Source: Marseilla massiliensis (GTDB lineage Bacteria; Bacteroidota; Bacteroidia; Bacteroidales; Bacteroidaceae). From it: DNA of 64,000 nucleotides. The notes under the pieces were generated by a model. The model worked only from the letters and a program-made list of their open reading frames with translations. It had not been told where the DNA came from and searched no databases. The position numbers and the translations under genes were made by a program. The DNA lies in contig NZ_JACJJL010000008.1 in assembly GCF_016899955.1 (NCBI RefSeq), positions 62,001 through 126,000 on the forward strand, written 5' to 3'. The number at the start of each line of letters is the position of its first letter. The first letter of the stretch is position 1. Shown here piece by piece: positions 1 through 8,629 of this stretch.

Positions 1-450
1 AACTTCTATCTCACGCTCGGAATCGGCAGCTACAGACAGCCGTACCGGATGGAACTGCCGAAAATTACGGGAAAAGACAATCCTGAAGCTTTCAGACATC
101 CCGAAGGAGCGGCACACAAGGCTATACGTCAGGCACTGGGCAAGGCCCGGTTCGGCTTCATCGAGAACCGAAGACATATCGGGGAAATGATACTTGGAGA
201 GGACTTTTACGGCTCACAGGGCGAACATTATTTCTGGCCCAAGGAATATTCGAGTGCGAAGACGGCACAGAAACGCATCGGGAAACTGGAGGCAGCCGGA
301 ATGCGCTGCGAACTGACAGGCTGCAACGGCGGATACATACGCCTGCTCGGATATACCCCGGAAACGGAAAGCAATCTGGAACGGGAAAGGCAGGAATATG
401 CCACTGCATACCGCACATGGCAATCAAGGCGGAATTTTAAAACAACTTAA
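1..450 (+). CDS. Hypothetical protein, 5' end outside the window
   Basis: The frame is open from the first base: the 16 codons before the ATG at 49 contain no stop, so the gene probably starts upstream and that ATG is internal. The visible part is a soluble, charged protein with a Glu/Arg-rich C terminus and no signal peptide, membrane segment or nucleotide-binding motif. I do not recognise the family. It leads three tightly packed + strand genes (10 bases to the next start), so it probably belongs to an accessory operon entering from the left. Confidence 0.6.
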   Translation, partial: NFYLTLGIGSYRQPYRMELPKITGKDNPEAFRHPEGAAHKAIRQALGKARFGFIENRRHIGEMILGEDFYGSQGEHYFWPKEYSSAKTAQKRIGKLEAAGMRCELTGCNGGYIRLLGYTPETESNLERERQEYATAYRTWQSRRNFKTT

Positions 451-460
451 ATCAAAATTT

Positions 461-1168
461 ATGGATACGGAAAATTTGAACAAATGGTGGTACTCGTTGC
501 CGGAAGAAATCAGAAAAAAGCTATATGTACAGGAAAATATCAATGTATGGAAAGACCTTGACATGTCGACACGGGTTGCCATGTTCCGGTATTGCCGGAT
601 GAAAATATTCGGGATAGGGAAAAACGGGGATATGGAACGGTCGCTGCTTATCGAAACGGTATGCGGACTGGCGGATATCGCCCTCGTGAAAAGAAGCGGC
701 ATTGCGCTTGAAGATATGTGCGATGACGAAGGAAATTTTCTTGAAGAATATCAGAAGCAGTTCAACACGGTTTATGACCGTTATGAGGCGGTGCTGGCAA
801 ACATGGACTGGACGAACTGTTGTACAGACATGGAAATATCCGTCCGGGAAATAATTGAGCACCTGGAAAAAACAGGCTACAGCCGGGTGGACATTGATAC
901 GGACAGAAGAACCGCAAAGACATTCTACACCTACCGTGGCGGGCTTCATATCAACGGTACGGGAAACCTGTCATTCCATATCCTACCTCCACAGGACAGT
1001 CTCGGACTGGGACGGTTTGCAATATGCGCCACCCGGAACGGGGAAAGCTCACAGCTGGGGACAGACCAAGCCCCGTTCTTTTTCGGGCGGCTGCTTGCCT
1101 TCCTCAAAGGTGAGAGAAAAGAGAATGAGATAATAGATGAAATATCTACCGACAGAAAAACAGAATAG
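461..1168 (+). CDS. Hypothetical protein (235 aa)
   Basis: The ATG at 461 (MDTENLNKWW...) is preferred to an in-frame ATG at 398, which would overlap the preceding gene by 53 bases and add a poor N terminus. The product is acidic, has no signal peptide or membrane helix, and carries several aromatic and charged blocks. I do not recognise a domain. It sits 10 bases after the previous gene and 4 bases before the next, so the three are probably co-transcribed. Its place beside the transfer region suggests an accessory role for the element, but this is only context. Confidence 0.65.
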   Translation: MDTENLNKWWYSLPEEIRKKLYVQENINVWKDLDMSTRVAMFRYCRMKIFGIGKNGDMERSLLIETVCGLADIALVKRSGIALEDMCDDEGNFLEEYQKQFNTVYDRYEAVLANMDWTNCCTDMEISVREIIEHLEKTGYSRVDIDTDRRTAKTFYTYRGGLHINGTGNLSFHILPPQDSLGLGRFAICATRNGESSQLGTDQAPFFFGRLLAFLKGERKENEIIDEISTDRKTE

Positions 1169-1172
1169 AAAC

Positions 1173-1886
1173 ATGAAAGCAAAAGTATTGAAATACAAGT
1201 TTGACGGCAACACCATCGTTGCCCCATACATGGAACTTGAGCCGTATGCGGAGAATGTATTCATCTCGCTGGCAAGAAAAAACGAATACGGAAACGAAAG
1301 TGAAGACAGTTTCCATATAATCTGCAAGATAGGTGATGTCCATTTTTCCTGTGGACAGTATTCACGCAGAATACTTGACAAGGAGGGGCACCGGGAAGAA
1401 GCGGCGACCTATTGCAAGAACTGGATTGAAAACACCCTGAAGGATGTAGAGGATGGAAAAATCATTCCCCTCTTGTCTGTCCATGTATTCAATGCACTCG
1501 GTCTTGACTCCACCCCTTTGGTACAGGCCCGTGAGGAATATGCAAAAAAGCAGGAAGAAAAGCGACTGGAACGGAAAAGAAAAGAAGAACTGGAAAGAAA
1601 GGAGAAAGAAACCCGATGGCAACAGTTGCTTGACGAGAACAAGCGGAAATTCCTGGACGGTGAGAAAATAACGGCAGAAATGTTTCTTGAAATTACCGGA
1701 AGGGACGGCTTTGACATCCATATCAGAACCAAAGGGACATTCAACAGGCATGTGACAGCAATCGACAGGAACGGAACCGTCAGTTTCCGAAAATACAAAG
1801 GCCGCCGTACTCCCGACTTTACCGGGTGCCATAAGGCTGTGGCAGACTATCTTGCATTTCTTGCCGGAAATGAAATCAGAAAATAA
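1173..1886 (+). CDS. Hypothetical protein with central coiled coil (237 aa)
   Basis: The ATG at 1173 is chosen because it lies 4 bases after the previous stop; an in-frame ATG at 1137 would overlap that gene. Residues about 115-155 are a highly charged Lys/Glu/Arg block predicted to form a single coiled helix (KKQEEKRLERKRKEELERK). It is flanked by two globular parts with no motif I can name. No signal peptide or membrane segment is seen. It is the last gene of a three-gene accessory operon and is followed at once by a strong hairpin. Confidence 0.65.
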   Translation: MKAKVLKYKFDGNTIVAPYMELEPYAENVFISLARKNEYGNESEDSFHIICKIGDVHFSCGQYSRRILDKEGHREEAATYCKNWIENTLKDVEDGKIIPLLSVHVFNALGLDSTPLVQAREEYAKKQEEKRLERKRKEELERKEKETRWQQLLDENKRKFLDGEKITAEMFLEITGRDGFDIHIRTKGTFNRHVTAIDRNGTVSFRKYKGRRTPDFTGCHKAVADYLAFLAGNEIRK

Positions 1887-1893
1887 GATCCAA

Positions 1894-1928
1894 AGCGGTA
1901 ACAGCTCTCCTATGCAACTGTTACCGCT
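1894..1928. terminator. Bidirectional terminator hairpin
   Basis: A perfect 11-bp inverted repeat, AGCGGTAACAG (1894-1904) and CTGTTACCGCT (1918-1928) with a 13-base loop, lies between two convergent genes, 8 bases after one stop codon and 12 bases from the other. There is no long T run. Position and symmetry support a terminator serving both strands. Confidence 0.7.
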
Positions 1929-1940
1929 ATTATCTGAATT

Positions 1941-2285
1941 TTACAGCTTTCTGTTCAGTACCATCGCCAAGGGATATATAAACTGGTTATAGACCTTGAG
2001 CTTCTTCAGATCCAGCACATACCCTGCATAGGGATTGGTACAATCCGAATAGAAAAACACATCGGTAAAACCCGCATGTTCCTTTATGATTTCTCCTTCC
2101 AAGGGAATCTCGTCCACATCAAACTCTTCCAGAGGCAGTTCCTCCAGGCGGGCATGTTCCCCATTGCCCAACACATTGAGGTTACGGTTGAACAGCACGT
2201 ATCCCTGCTTACTGTAATCCACACGCATACCATACGGACGCTCCACAAGGAAAGCATCCGCAGCTTTCTTTATATAATCTTCCAT
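1941..2285 (-). CDS. Hypothetical protein (114 aa)
   Basis: A small acidic soluble protein starting MEDYIKKAADAFLVERPYGM. No signal peptide, membrane helix or known motif is seen; the alternating hydrophobic pattern in the C-terminal half suggests a mixed alpha/beta fold. I do not recognise it. It is a single minus-strand gene between + strand accessory genes, ending against the shared hairpin at 1894-1928. Its upstream region also holds the start of a structured repeat on the other strand. Confidence 0.6.
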   Translation of the reverse strand: MEDYIKKAADAFLVERPYGMRVDYSKQGYVLFNRNLNVLGNGEHARLEELPLEEFDVDEIPLEGEIIKEHAGFTDVFFYSDCTNPYAGYVLDLKKLKVYNQFIYPLAMVLNRKL

Positions 2286-2415
2286 GATTTTTCAAATTAG
2301 GATTTGCAAAAGTACACCATTCCTTTGTCAAAGACGAACAAATCAATGGGTTTCTCACCGACATAGCTGCAAGAAAATACAACGACACACAACCTGTATA
2401 TTTTATTTTCCTCCA

Positions 2416-2590
2416 GCAAAGGTAGTCCCGTGTCCAACGTACCCGGACAAGGTCAGGCCCCTATGGGGTTGGCTGAAAGATAATCATCCTCGCCGGTGGC
2501 TGCGGTATTTTCTTTCGCCAAACCTTGCGGGTACGGTCACGGGACAGTCAGGCAGGCGAAAAATAAAAAATACCGGCTCCCGAAGCCGGA
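2416..2590 (+). repeat. Structured leader repeat, copy A
   Basis: First of five diverged copies of a structured element. Pairings seen: GTCCCGTG (2425-2432) with CACGGGAC (2538-2545); CGTACCCG (2438-2445) with CGGGTACG (2528-2535); CAAGGT (2448-2453) with ACCTTG (2522-2527); GAAAGA with TCTTTC; and a 3' hairpin CCGGCT (2573-2578)/AGCCGG (2584-2589). The apical part carries the conserved AATCATCCTCG and CGGTATTTT. It lies just before the gene at 2620, and the 2286-2619 gap holds no other gene. Probably a cis-acting leader RNA; the family is not known to me. Confidence 0.7.
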
Positions 2591-2619
2591 CGTGTTTAAC
2601 AGATAAAATACAATGACTC

Positions 2620-2910
2620 ATGAAAATCCTGAATGAAGAACATTTCCAGAATGTAAAGCGTTACGCCGAATCCATCGGTGACACATCACTCCAGAACTGT
2701 CTGGATAGACTGAAAAAATGGGAGGAGAATCCAGACCATCCAAGCGAAATCTCGCTCTATTATGACCATGCCCCGTACTCGTTCGGCTTCACGCAACGCT
2801 ATCCCGACGGAAGCATCGGCATCGTAGGCGGTCTGCTCTATCACGGAATACCGGACCGGTCTTTTGCCGTGACACTTGAACCGTTCCACGGATGGCAGAT
2901 ACATACCTGA
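2620..2910 (+). CDS. Small hypothetical protein, possibly DUF4120
   Basis: A 96-residue soluble protein starting MKILNEEHFQNVKRYAESIG. The second half holds a conserved-looking block, YDHAPYSFGF then GGLLYHGIPD and FHGWQIHT, which recalls the DUF4120 proteins of Bacteroides mobile elements; I hold this assignment loosely. No catalytic motif is evident and no function is known to me. The start lies 30 bases after the 3' hairpin of structured leader copy A, so its expression may depend on that leader. Confidence 0.65.
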   Translation: MKILNEEHFQNVKRYAESIGDTSLQNCLDRLKKWEENPDHPSEISLYYDHAPYSFGFTQRYPDGSIGIVGGLLYHGIPDRSFAVTLEPFHGWQIHT

Positions 2911-2955
2911 AAAAAGATAGACAATCATAGTATTAACTTTATAAAATTCAAGATT

Positions 2956-3879
2956 ATGGAAGCAATGGCAGTATTGGAAAAACAACAGCAGTTTGATTTT
3001 CAGAACAACGGAATCGAAGTAATGAACTTCGAGACTCTCCAGCGTACCTACAAAGAAAATGACATCTACGGCAAGCCTGTCCAGGGCATCTATCACTACC
3101 AGGTCCTGCAGCGTATGATGGACATCTGCGAGAAGTACAACCTCGATTACGAGGTGGAAGAAATCTTCGCGGCACAGAACAGGAACAAGACACAGCCGGG
3201 AGTAAGCATTCTCCCGCAGGTGGAACAGACACTTGGTGAAAAAGCAGTGGAAGCGCACATCCTCCGACGCATCTTCGCGACCATCCGGATCAAGGACTGG
3301 GAAACGGACGAGCTGACGACTACGCTGGTCGTCGCCTACCATCAGGACGGCATACAAGCGGCCATAGGCCCGTGCGTGAAGATATGCCATAACCAGTGTA
3401 TCCTATCACCGGAAAGGAGCATCTGCAATTACGGAAAAAACAAGGTGACAACGGAAGGGGTATTCGAAACGGTGGACGGTTGGCTGGCAAACTTCGAGGT
3501 GAACATGAACGAGGACATCGCAAGGATTCAGCGGCTGAAACGCAGAATTGTCTCCCTGGAGGAAGTGTATATGTATATCGGGCTGCTGACAGCATTGCGC
3601 GTCTCCCATGACAGTTCGGACAGGAACCTGTCATCCTCCGTGGAAACCTACCCGCTGAACCAGAGCCAGATTTCCATCTTCACGGAAGAGGTGCTGAAAC
3701 TGGTCCGCGAAAAGGGACAAATCACCGCTTGGGACTTGTATAACGTAGCGACTGAGATATATAAGCCGGGCAGAACGGATTTCCCGGCACTGATTCCACA
3801 GAATGGGGCAATGGCGGAACTCCTGCTTTCCCGTCTTCCAGCAGAGGTGGAAATACAGGATGCGGTTCTGGTAAGCTGA
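2956..3879 (+). CDS. DUF3871/DUF932-like phage-plasmid protein (307 aa)
   Basis: A soluble 307-residue protein. The middle part (GIQAAIGPCVKICHNQCIL) followed by a helical, charged C-terminal half resembles the layout of DUF932/DUF3871 proteins often found next to conjugative and phage regions of Bacteroidales; their role is unknown. No membrane segment or signal peptide is seen. The start at 2956 (MEAMAVLEKQQQ) is preceded by AT-rich sequence typical of Bacteroides leaders. A terminator-like hairpin follows the gene. The family is inferred by eye; gene reality is well supported by length and composition. Confidence 0.6.
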   Translation: MEAMAVLEKQQQFDFQNNGIEVMNFETLQRTYKENDIYGKPVQGIYHYQVLQRMMDICEKYNLDYEVEEIFAAQNRNKTQPGVSILPQVEQTLGEKAVEAHILRRIFATIRIKDWETDELTTTLVVAYHQDGIQAAIGPCVKICHNQCILSPERSICNYGKNKVTTEGVFETVDGWLANFEVNMNEDIARIQRLKRRIVSLEEVYMYIGLLTALRVSHDSSDRNLSSSVETYPLNQSQISIFTEEVLKLVREKGQITAWDLYNVATEIYKPGRTDFPALIPQNGAMAELLLSRLPAEVEIQDAVLVS

Positions 3880-3946
3880 ACGGCTACAGAATGAAATATT
3901 CATATTATTTTTGCCGCAAGCAAACCAATGACATATCAACAACCCG

Positions 3947-3978
3947 GACAGGCGTTCATAACCGACGCCTGTCTTTAC
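3947..3978 (+). terminator. Intrinsic terminator
   Basis: GACAGGCGT (3947-3955) pairs perfectly with ACGCCTGTC (3965-3973) around a 9-base loop and is followed by TTTACTATATAATTTT. It lies between the DUF3871-like gene and the DUF1848 gene and fits a rho-independent terminator of the former. Confidence 0.7.
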
Positions 3979-3995
3979 TATATAATTTTAACAAT

Positions 3996-5060
3996 ATGAC
4001 TTGGAAAAAAGCAAATATCATCATAGACGGCCGAAAGATGGAAGTCCCGGCTCCCGACATCATATCGGCAAGCCGTGGCACGGACATCCCGGCATTCTAT
4101 GCGGACTGGTTCTTCCATCGGATCGAAACCGGCTATTCCGTATGGAACAACCCGTTCAACGGGAAAAAAAACTATATCTCTTACCGGAATACAAGATTCA
4201 TAGTATTTTGGTCGAAAAATCCCAAACCTCTTCTTCCTTATCTGTCAATCCTGAAAGAAAGGGGTATCGGCTGCTATATCCAGTTCACTTTGAATGATTA
4301 TGAGAAAGACGGACTGGAAACCGGTGTTCCTCCACTGACGGAACGCATTGAAACATTCAGGACTCTTTCTGAGATATTGGGTAAAGAAGCCGTAATATGG
4401 CGGTTCGATCCGCTGATACTCACCGACAACATATCCGTGGATACTCTGATTGAAAAGATTGAACGTGTAGGAACGGAGATACACAATTGTACGGAAAAGC
4501 TGGTTTTCAGTTTTGCAGACATAGACTCGTACAGAAAGGTCAAGGCCAACATGACAGACAGCGGAATCCCGTATCATGAATGGAATAAAGAAAAAATGGA
4601 GGAACTTGCCGGAAAACTGACAGTACTGAACCGTAACAGAGGATGGAATCTGGAGCTGGCTACCTGCGGCGAAAATCTGGATCTTGGCAAATACAGAATA
4701 TCACGTAACCGCTGCATCGACGGTGACCTGATAGCACGTCTGGCATGGAAAGACAAGAAACTGATGTCTGCATTGGGAGTCACCATACAGGAAATGCCTT
4801 CTCCAGCCTTTTTCGACATGAATGACCTTCCTTACGATGCTGTGCTTCTACCTGGCAACAAATACTTCGTCAGCAATCACAAAAAGGATCCGGGACAACG
4901 TGCCTCATGCGGATGTATGGCAGCCAAGGATATCGGGGAATACAATACCTGCCCCCATCTCTGCGAATACTGCTATGCAAATTCAAGTAAAAAATCGGCA
5001 ATCATGAACTGGGAAATGCACCGGCAGAACCCTATGGCGGAAACGATAACCGGAAAGTAA
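3996..5060 (+). CDS. DUF1848 family iron-sulfur protein
   Basis: The N terminus has the DUF1848 hallmark IISASRGTDIPAFYADWF followed by NPFN and FWSKNP. The C terminus carries a Cys-rich cluster (CGCMAA...CPHLCEYCYAN), consistent with a bound Fe-S cluster. The length (354 aa) is slightly above the usual ~300. The biochemical role of DUF1848 is not established; these proteins look distantly related to radical-SAM/spore photoproduct-lyase-like enzymes. The ATG at 3996 is preferred over one at 3891 because the extra 35 residues would be read through the upstream terminator hairpin. The gene stands alone, facing the lysozyme gene across a shared terminator. Confidence 0.85.
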   Translation: MTWKKANIIIDGRKMEVPAPDIISASRGTDIPAFYADWFFHRIETGYSVWNNPFNGKKNYISYRNTRFIVFWSKNPKPLLPYLSILKERGIGCYIQFTLNDYEKDGLETGVPPLTERIETFRTLSEILGKEAVIWRFDPLILTDNISVDTLIEKIERVGTEIHNCTEKLVFSFADIDSYRKVKANMTDSGIPYHEWNKEKMEELAGKLTVLNRNRGWNLELATCGENLDLGKYRISRNRCIDGDLIARLAWKDKKLMSALGVTIQEMPSPAFFDMNDLPYDAVLLPGNKYFVSNHKKDPGQRASCGCMAAKDIGEYNTCPHLCEYCYANSSKKSAIMNWEMHRQNPMAETITGK

Positions 5061-5070
5061 AACAAAAGAC

Positions 5071-5117
5071 GAGGAAGAAACTGACAGTCAAAAGACTGAA
5101 AGATTCTTCCTCATTTT
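5071..5117. terminator. Bidirectional terminator between convergent genes
   Basis: GAGGAAGAA (5071-5079) and TTCTTCCTC (5104-5112) form a perfect 9-bp stem followed by ATTTTT on the + strand. It separates the DUF1848 gene (ends 5060) from the last gene of the minus-strand tra operon (ends 5118), so it probably stops transcription from both sides. Confidence 0.8.
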
Positions 5118-5630
5118 TCATTCCTCAAAAAGCAGCATGTATTCCACCTTCCTTCTCCGTTCAATGCTCGGCACTACCTTGCCTTTGTAACACCGGAAAG
5201 AAACATACTCCTTATAGATATTCCGGTCTCCGGCCTCCAGCTTCTTCAACAGACTGCTCTTGGGCATCTTGCCGTAACCTTTCAAACGGTATGCCCCCAC
5301 ATTATAGCTCAAAACAGCTACAATCAGCGAATCACGTCCCAGATAACTGAACATACGGCACAACTTGCGTAAATCCGCTCTCAGGATTGAATCCCCCTGT
5401 TCTTTTGTAATGCCATTGGTCAGCCTTTCCCCGGGAAGGACCTTATGCCCGTACCCGACATAAGGCCAGTGTCTTTTTTCTCCATGCCAGCCCTCGAACC
5501 GCTTAATGCACTCAACCGCAAGGCTGAACCTGTCCTGTTTTTCCTTTACCGGATTCTCCGCCCGCAACGGTATGCTCCCGAAGCAGATGATGGCGAAAAA
5601 CGCCGCAAACAACTTTGCTCTTATTCCCAT
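5118..5630 (-). CDS. Lysozyme of the conjugation operon (GH24-like)
   Basis: Probable peptidoglycan hydrolase that opens the cell wall locally for the mating channel. The motif FEGW...WPYVGYGHK matches the phage-type lysozyme active region, with catalytic Glu in RFEGW and the conserved GYGH. A clear signal peptide starts at the Met encoded at 5630 (MGIRAKLFAAFFAIICFGS), which is why I prefer that start; a longer frame opens at 5660 and would overlap traQ. It is the last gene of the minus-strand tra operon, and CTnDOT-like operons often end with such a lysozyme. Periplasmic location is inferred. Confidence 0.85.
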   Translation of the reverse strand: MGIRAKLFAAFFAIICFGSIPLRAENPVKEKQDRFSLAVECIKRFEGWHGEKRHWPYVGYGHKVLPGERLTNGITKEQGDSILRADLRKLCRMFSYLGRDSLIVAVLSYNVGAYRLKGYGKMPKSSLLKKLEAGDRNIYKEYVSFRCYKGKVVPSIERRRKVEYMLLFEE

Positions 5631-5643
5631 AGGCAGGTCAGGT

Positions 5644-6150
5644 TCATTGTGATACGACAACAGGCAGTTCCTCGCCGCTTGACATAACTACGGTATCCTC
5701 GTCCTCCGTCTCGTTGTTGAAATCGAAGGTCAGCTGGAAAAGCTGTGCCGGCTCGCTGTTATCCTCAAAATAGATGTCGATACTCTGCTGGTCTTCACAC
5801 TCTGAGGTGTAATAAAGACGGAACACCTCCCTGTCCAGAGGATAACGGTCGTTGGGCAGCAGCACCATCCCGTCATCCATGCGCAGTTTGCCTTCGCCGT
5901 CCGGCTGGAAATAGCGGATGGTATAGCGGGCGTCGGAGAACCGTCCTTCCCGTTTCAGTTCACAGCGTATTTCCACGGTCTCGCCTTTCACGATACGCTT
6001 GGGTACAGGCATCGTCTCCACAGTAAAGGGATAGGACTGCTGCACGTCAAGGTCATCGCTGCACGAGGTCAATATACTGAAGGTCATGCCCATCAGGGCG
6101 CATACAAGGGCAAACAGCCCTTTCTTGTTCATAATCGGTTTCATATTCAT
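5644..6150 (-). CDS. traQ: Conjugal transfer protein TraQ (DUF3872), lipoprotein
   Basis: A 168-residue lipoprotein of the mating apparatus. An N-terminal hydrophobic stretch ends in a lipobox-like ILTSC at about residue 30, followed by a beta-rich domain (PKRIVKGETVEIRCELKREG, then FQLTFDFNNETED) typical of DUF3872/TraQ. Translation may start at the first Met or at Met7 (MNKKGLFALVC), which gives the more usual signal peptide. It sits between the lysozyme and the TraP primase, the position of traQ in CTnDOT-type operons. Its precise role in transfer is not known. Confidence 0.85.
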   Translation of the reverse strand: MNMKPIMNKKGLFALVCALMGMTFSILTSCSDDLDVQQSYPFTVETMPVPKRIVKGETVEIRCELKREGRFSDARYTIRYFQPDGEGKLRMDDGMVLLPNDRYPLDREVFRLYYTSECEDQQSIDIYFEDNSEPAQLFQLTFDFNNETEDEDTVVMSSGEELPVVVSQ

Positions 6151-6177
6151 TTCTTGTTTTAACGGTTTATAAAAAAA

Positions 6178-7056
6178 TTACTGTTCAGGCGGAAAATTGC
6201 TTTCCAGATATTCGTTCAGGTCCTTGCATCCGGCATACAGGTCGGAACAGTCGTCAATCCTGTCACCGTAGCGTTTCCGAAGGACGGCCAGTGTCCTTTT
6301 TCCGGCATCGTCATTGTCCAGATAGCACCGGATTTTCCCGTAATTGTCCAGATAAGGGAACGAGCGTTCAAGCAGGGCCACCGAATTGAGGACCAGATAA
6401 TCCTCACCACGGCTGATGCCGAGTACCTTCCATGAAAGAAAGTCGATAAAGCCCTCAAAAAGGTTGCAGGTAAGCGAGCCGTTACGGATGAGGGAAATGT
6501 CCTTGGGCGGCAGGCACCATTTCATGAACCTGGTCCGAAGCTCATAGCCTCCACCCATATTCCTGAAACCGACGGCGAAATACCGCTTGCCGTACAGCCG
6601 GAACCGTACTTCCTCGCACTCCGCACAGGCAATTTCCACTGGAATACCGCGTCCCTTCAGATAGCCGAGCAGTGCATTACACCGCAAGGGACCGCAAACC
6701 ACCTCCTCGAAGCGGGAAGGCTCCTTGCGCTTTTCTGTCCTGACACTTTCCTTTTCTCTTTTCTGTCCGGCATATTCAGGTATTGTGCCTCCATAAACTC
6801 CGGCGATGAACCTCACCTGCGCCATGAAGCCGTCACTTCCTGAAAGTTCCCCCGCAAGGGTGAAGATGTCGCCTCCATGCCCGGTGCCGAAGTCATGCCA
6901 TACCCCCTTACGGGTGTTCACATGGAACGAAGGTGTCCTTTCCTCACGGCACGGGGAGAGATACCAGCATTCGTCGCCGTGCCGTCTGACCGGCTCCTGT
7001 CCCAGACGGGACAGGAATTCCTCAATGGGAATGCCTCTTATCATCTCTATATCCAT
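6178..7056 (-). CDS. traP: TraP: DNA primase-like protein with CHC2 zinc finger and Toprim
   Basis: Primase-like protein thought to prime complementary-strand synthesis on transferred DNA. The N-terminal part (residues 25-70: CWYLSPC, ERTPSFHVN, WHDFGTGHGGD) is a CHC2-type zinc-binding primase fold. The C-terminal half shows Toprim features: LFEGFIDFLS with the acidic residue, and CYLDNDDAGKRT with the paired Asp residues. Length is 292 aa, as expected for CTnDOT TraP. It lies between traO and traQ with 6 and 27 bases of spacing, in one operon. Confidence 0.9.
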   Translation of the reverse strand: MDIEMIRGIPIEEFLSRLGQEPVRRHGDECWYLSPCREERTPSFHVNTRKGVWHDFGTGHGGDIFTLAGELSGSDGFMAQVRFIAGVYGGTIPEYAGQKREKESVRTEKRKEPSRFEEVVCGPLRCNALLGYLKGRGIPVEIACAECEEVRFRLYGKRYFAVGFRNMGGGYELRTRFMKWCLPPKDISLIRNGSLTCNLFEGFIDFLSWKVLGISRGEDYLVLNSVALLERSFPYLDNYGKIRCYLDNDDAGKRTLAVLRKRYGDRIDDCSDLYAGCKDLNEYLESNFPPEQ

Positions 7057-7062
7057 AGGCGT

Positions 7063-7641
7063 CTAATTGATGATGAAACGGACTCCAAGCCCGAACTGTG
7101 TCGTGAATTTTCCCAGAGAACTGCCCCATAGCGCACGTTCGCGCACATGGGCAAGCAGCACGATACGGTCAGTCACATAGCTTTCCAGCTCCAGCGTCAG
7201 GGCTCCGCCATAGACAAATGCATCACGGTAGGAAAGCATGGAACCGTCATACAGAACCTTTTCTCCCCAGTTCAACGTCTCATATCCCACCAGGGCAGAA
7301 CCGCCGACAGAAAGGAAGAATATCTTCGCCGGGTCGGACAGGAACTTTAGGTAATAGCCGCCCTCGGCAGTAAACTGGGCCCGTGGAACGAAGGTCCCGC
7401 GATAGCCGTAGTTCTTCAGCAGATATTCCACGCCAGCCACCCAATGGTTGGCCCTTTTCGTATATCCCGACACGGCAAAGCCCGTGTACCAGTCAACCGG
7501 TGATTTCAGGTTTCCGGCAAAGCCTCCCCTGAGTTCCACACCCTTCATTCCGGGAAGGTAACGCTGGGCGTATGCCTGCCCCGATGACAGGGCAAGCGAT
7601 ACGCATACGGCAAAAAGAAACAGATACTTCTTCATGGTCAT
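7063..7641 (-). CDS. traO: Conjugal transfer protein TraO (outer-membrane beta-barrel)
   Basis: A 192-residue protein with a cleavable signal peptide (MKKYLFLFAVCVSLALSSGQ, then AYAQ) and a beta-strand-rich body with alternating aromatic residues, ending in FGLGVRFIIN with a terminal hydrophobic strand typical of outer-membrane barrels. It overlaps the traN stop by 4 bases, indicating translational coupling. In CTnDOT-type systems TraO lies between TraN and TraP and is needed for transfer. Confidence 0.9.
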   Translation of the reverse strand: MTMKKYLFLFAVCVSLALSSGQAYAQRYLPGMKGVELRGGFAGNLKSPVDWYTGFAVSGYTKRANHWVAGVEYLLKNYGYRGTFVPRAQFTAEGGYYLKFLSDPAKIFFLSVGGSALVGYETLNWGEKVLYDGSMLSYRDAFVYGGALTLELESYVTDRIVLLAHVRERALWGSSLGKFTTQFGLGVRFIIN

Positions 7642-8609
7642 TTCACTTTAAGTTCATTGATCACCCTCGCTCTCACGATGTCCTCACTCTCCACGGTGAA
7701 GGTCTGATGACGGCCTCCGCTCTTCTCGTGCATCTCCACCACCAGCATCTTGTCGGCGGGAATGGTGAACTTGTCAAAGACAAAGACAGTACGCTCATCC
7801 TTCTTTCCGGCGACAGCCGTGGCATAGTTGTAGGCACGCAGTGGAAATATCACCTGCTCTTGGATGGCCGTGCGCTTGAGTACCTTCTTGTCTACGATCT
7901 TGAACGTCACGAAATCCACCTCATAAGGCACGTTCGACGTGTTCTTCACCTGGGTATGGAAATAAAGCAGCCCGTTATGGGTATAGAGTCCGCGCAGCAG
8001 GTACTGGATGCCGAACGCCTTGCTCCCGATATGCTTGATATGACGTCTGTTATCCTTGTGGATGGCCTTGGATATAAGGTGTACCAGCTTGGGCGACTCG
8101 CTGCCGAGTTCCTTCAGGTAGATGTCAAGGGCATTGTTCGGGCGGTTCACCTCGCTGCCGTCATGAACAAAATCGGCCATCTCGATGTTGAGCAGCAGAG
8201 GCTCATCGGCATACTTCACATTGAAGGTGTAGAAACTTCCGCTTTCGGTAATCACCGACATGTTGGTCTCCTCACGGAAGTTCTTTCTGGTAGCCTTTAC
8301 CCTGATTACATTCTCTGAACCGTCCGCCTTGCCCGCAATCAGATTCGGAGAACCGAGATCCACGTAACGGACAGCCGAGGGAAAGATGATATGAGTCGTC
8401 TTGTCATACGTCACTTCCAGACCGTAAGGCGGAATCATCCGATCAAAGGTGAGCTTTCTGGACAGCCCGTGATAGAGGTCGCCGTCCTCCTGCTGCGGAT
8501 AGATATCCGCCTTCAGGGTCAAATCATTTACGGCCGTGGTATCAGCCGACTGTGCATGTGCACTTGCAACGCCGCCTGCGAGGGCAAGCATCAAAAGAAT
8601 CTTTTTCAT
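7638..8609 (-). CDS. traN: Conjugal transfer protein TraN (DUF4138)
   Basis: A 323-residue secreted protein with signal peptide MKKILLMLALAGGVASAHAQ. The mature part is beta-rich: an N-terminal segment (FDRMIPPYGLEVTYDKTTHI, then FPSAVRYVDLGS) resembling VirB9-like leads, and a C-terminal domain ending FTVESEDIVRARVINELKVK. This matches DUF4138/TraN of CTnDOT, the probable outer-membrane core partner of TraM (VirB10-like). It is placed between traM and traO and is coupled to traO by a 4-base overlap. Confidence 0.92.
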   Translation of the reverse strand: MKKILLMLALAGGVASAHAQSADTTAVNDLTLKADIYPQQEDGDLYHGLSRKLTFDRMIPPYGLEVTYDKTTHIIFPSAVRYVDLGSPNLIAGKADGSENVIRVKATRKNFREETNMSVITESGSFYTFNVKYADEPLLLNIEMADFVHDGSEVNRPNNALDIYLKELGSESPKLVHLISKAIHKDNRRHIKHIGSKAFGIQYLLRGLYTHNGLLYFHTQVKNTSNVPYEVDFVTFKIVDKKVLKRTAIQEQVIFPLRAYNYATAVAGKKDERTVFVFDKFTIPADKMLVVEMHEKSGGRHQTFTVESEDIVRARVINELKVK

Positions 8610-8629
8610 GTCTTTACTGTTTTAATGGG

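Noticed and set aside
2284-2616. 110-codon + strand frame
   Set aside because: It runs through structured leader copy A; the translation is Arg/Pro-rich and the copies in other places have no matching frame.
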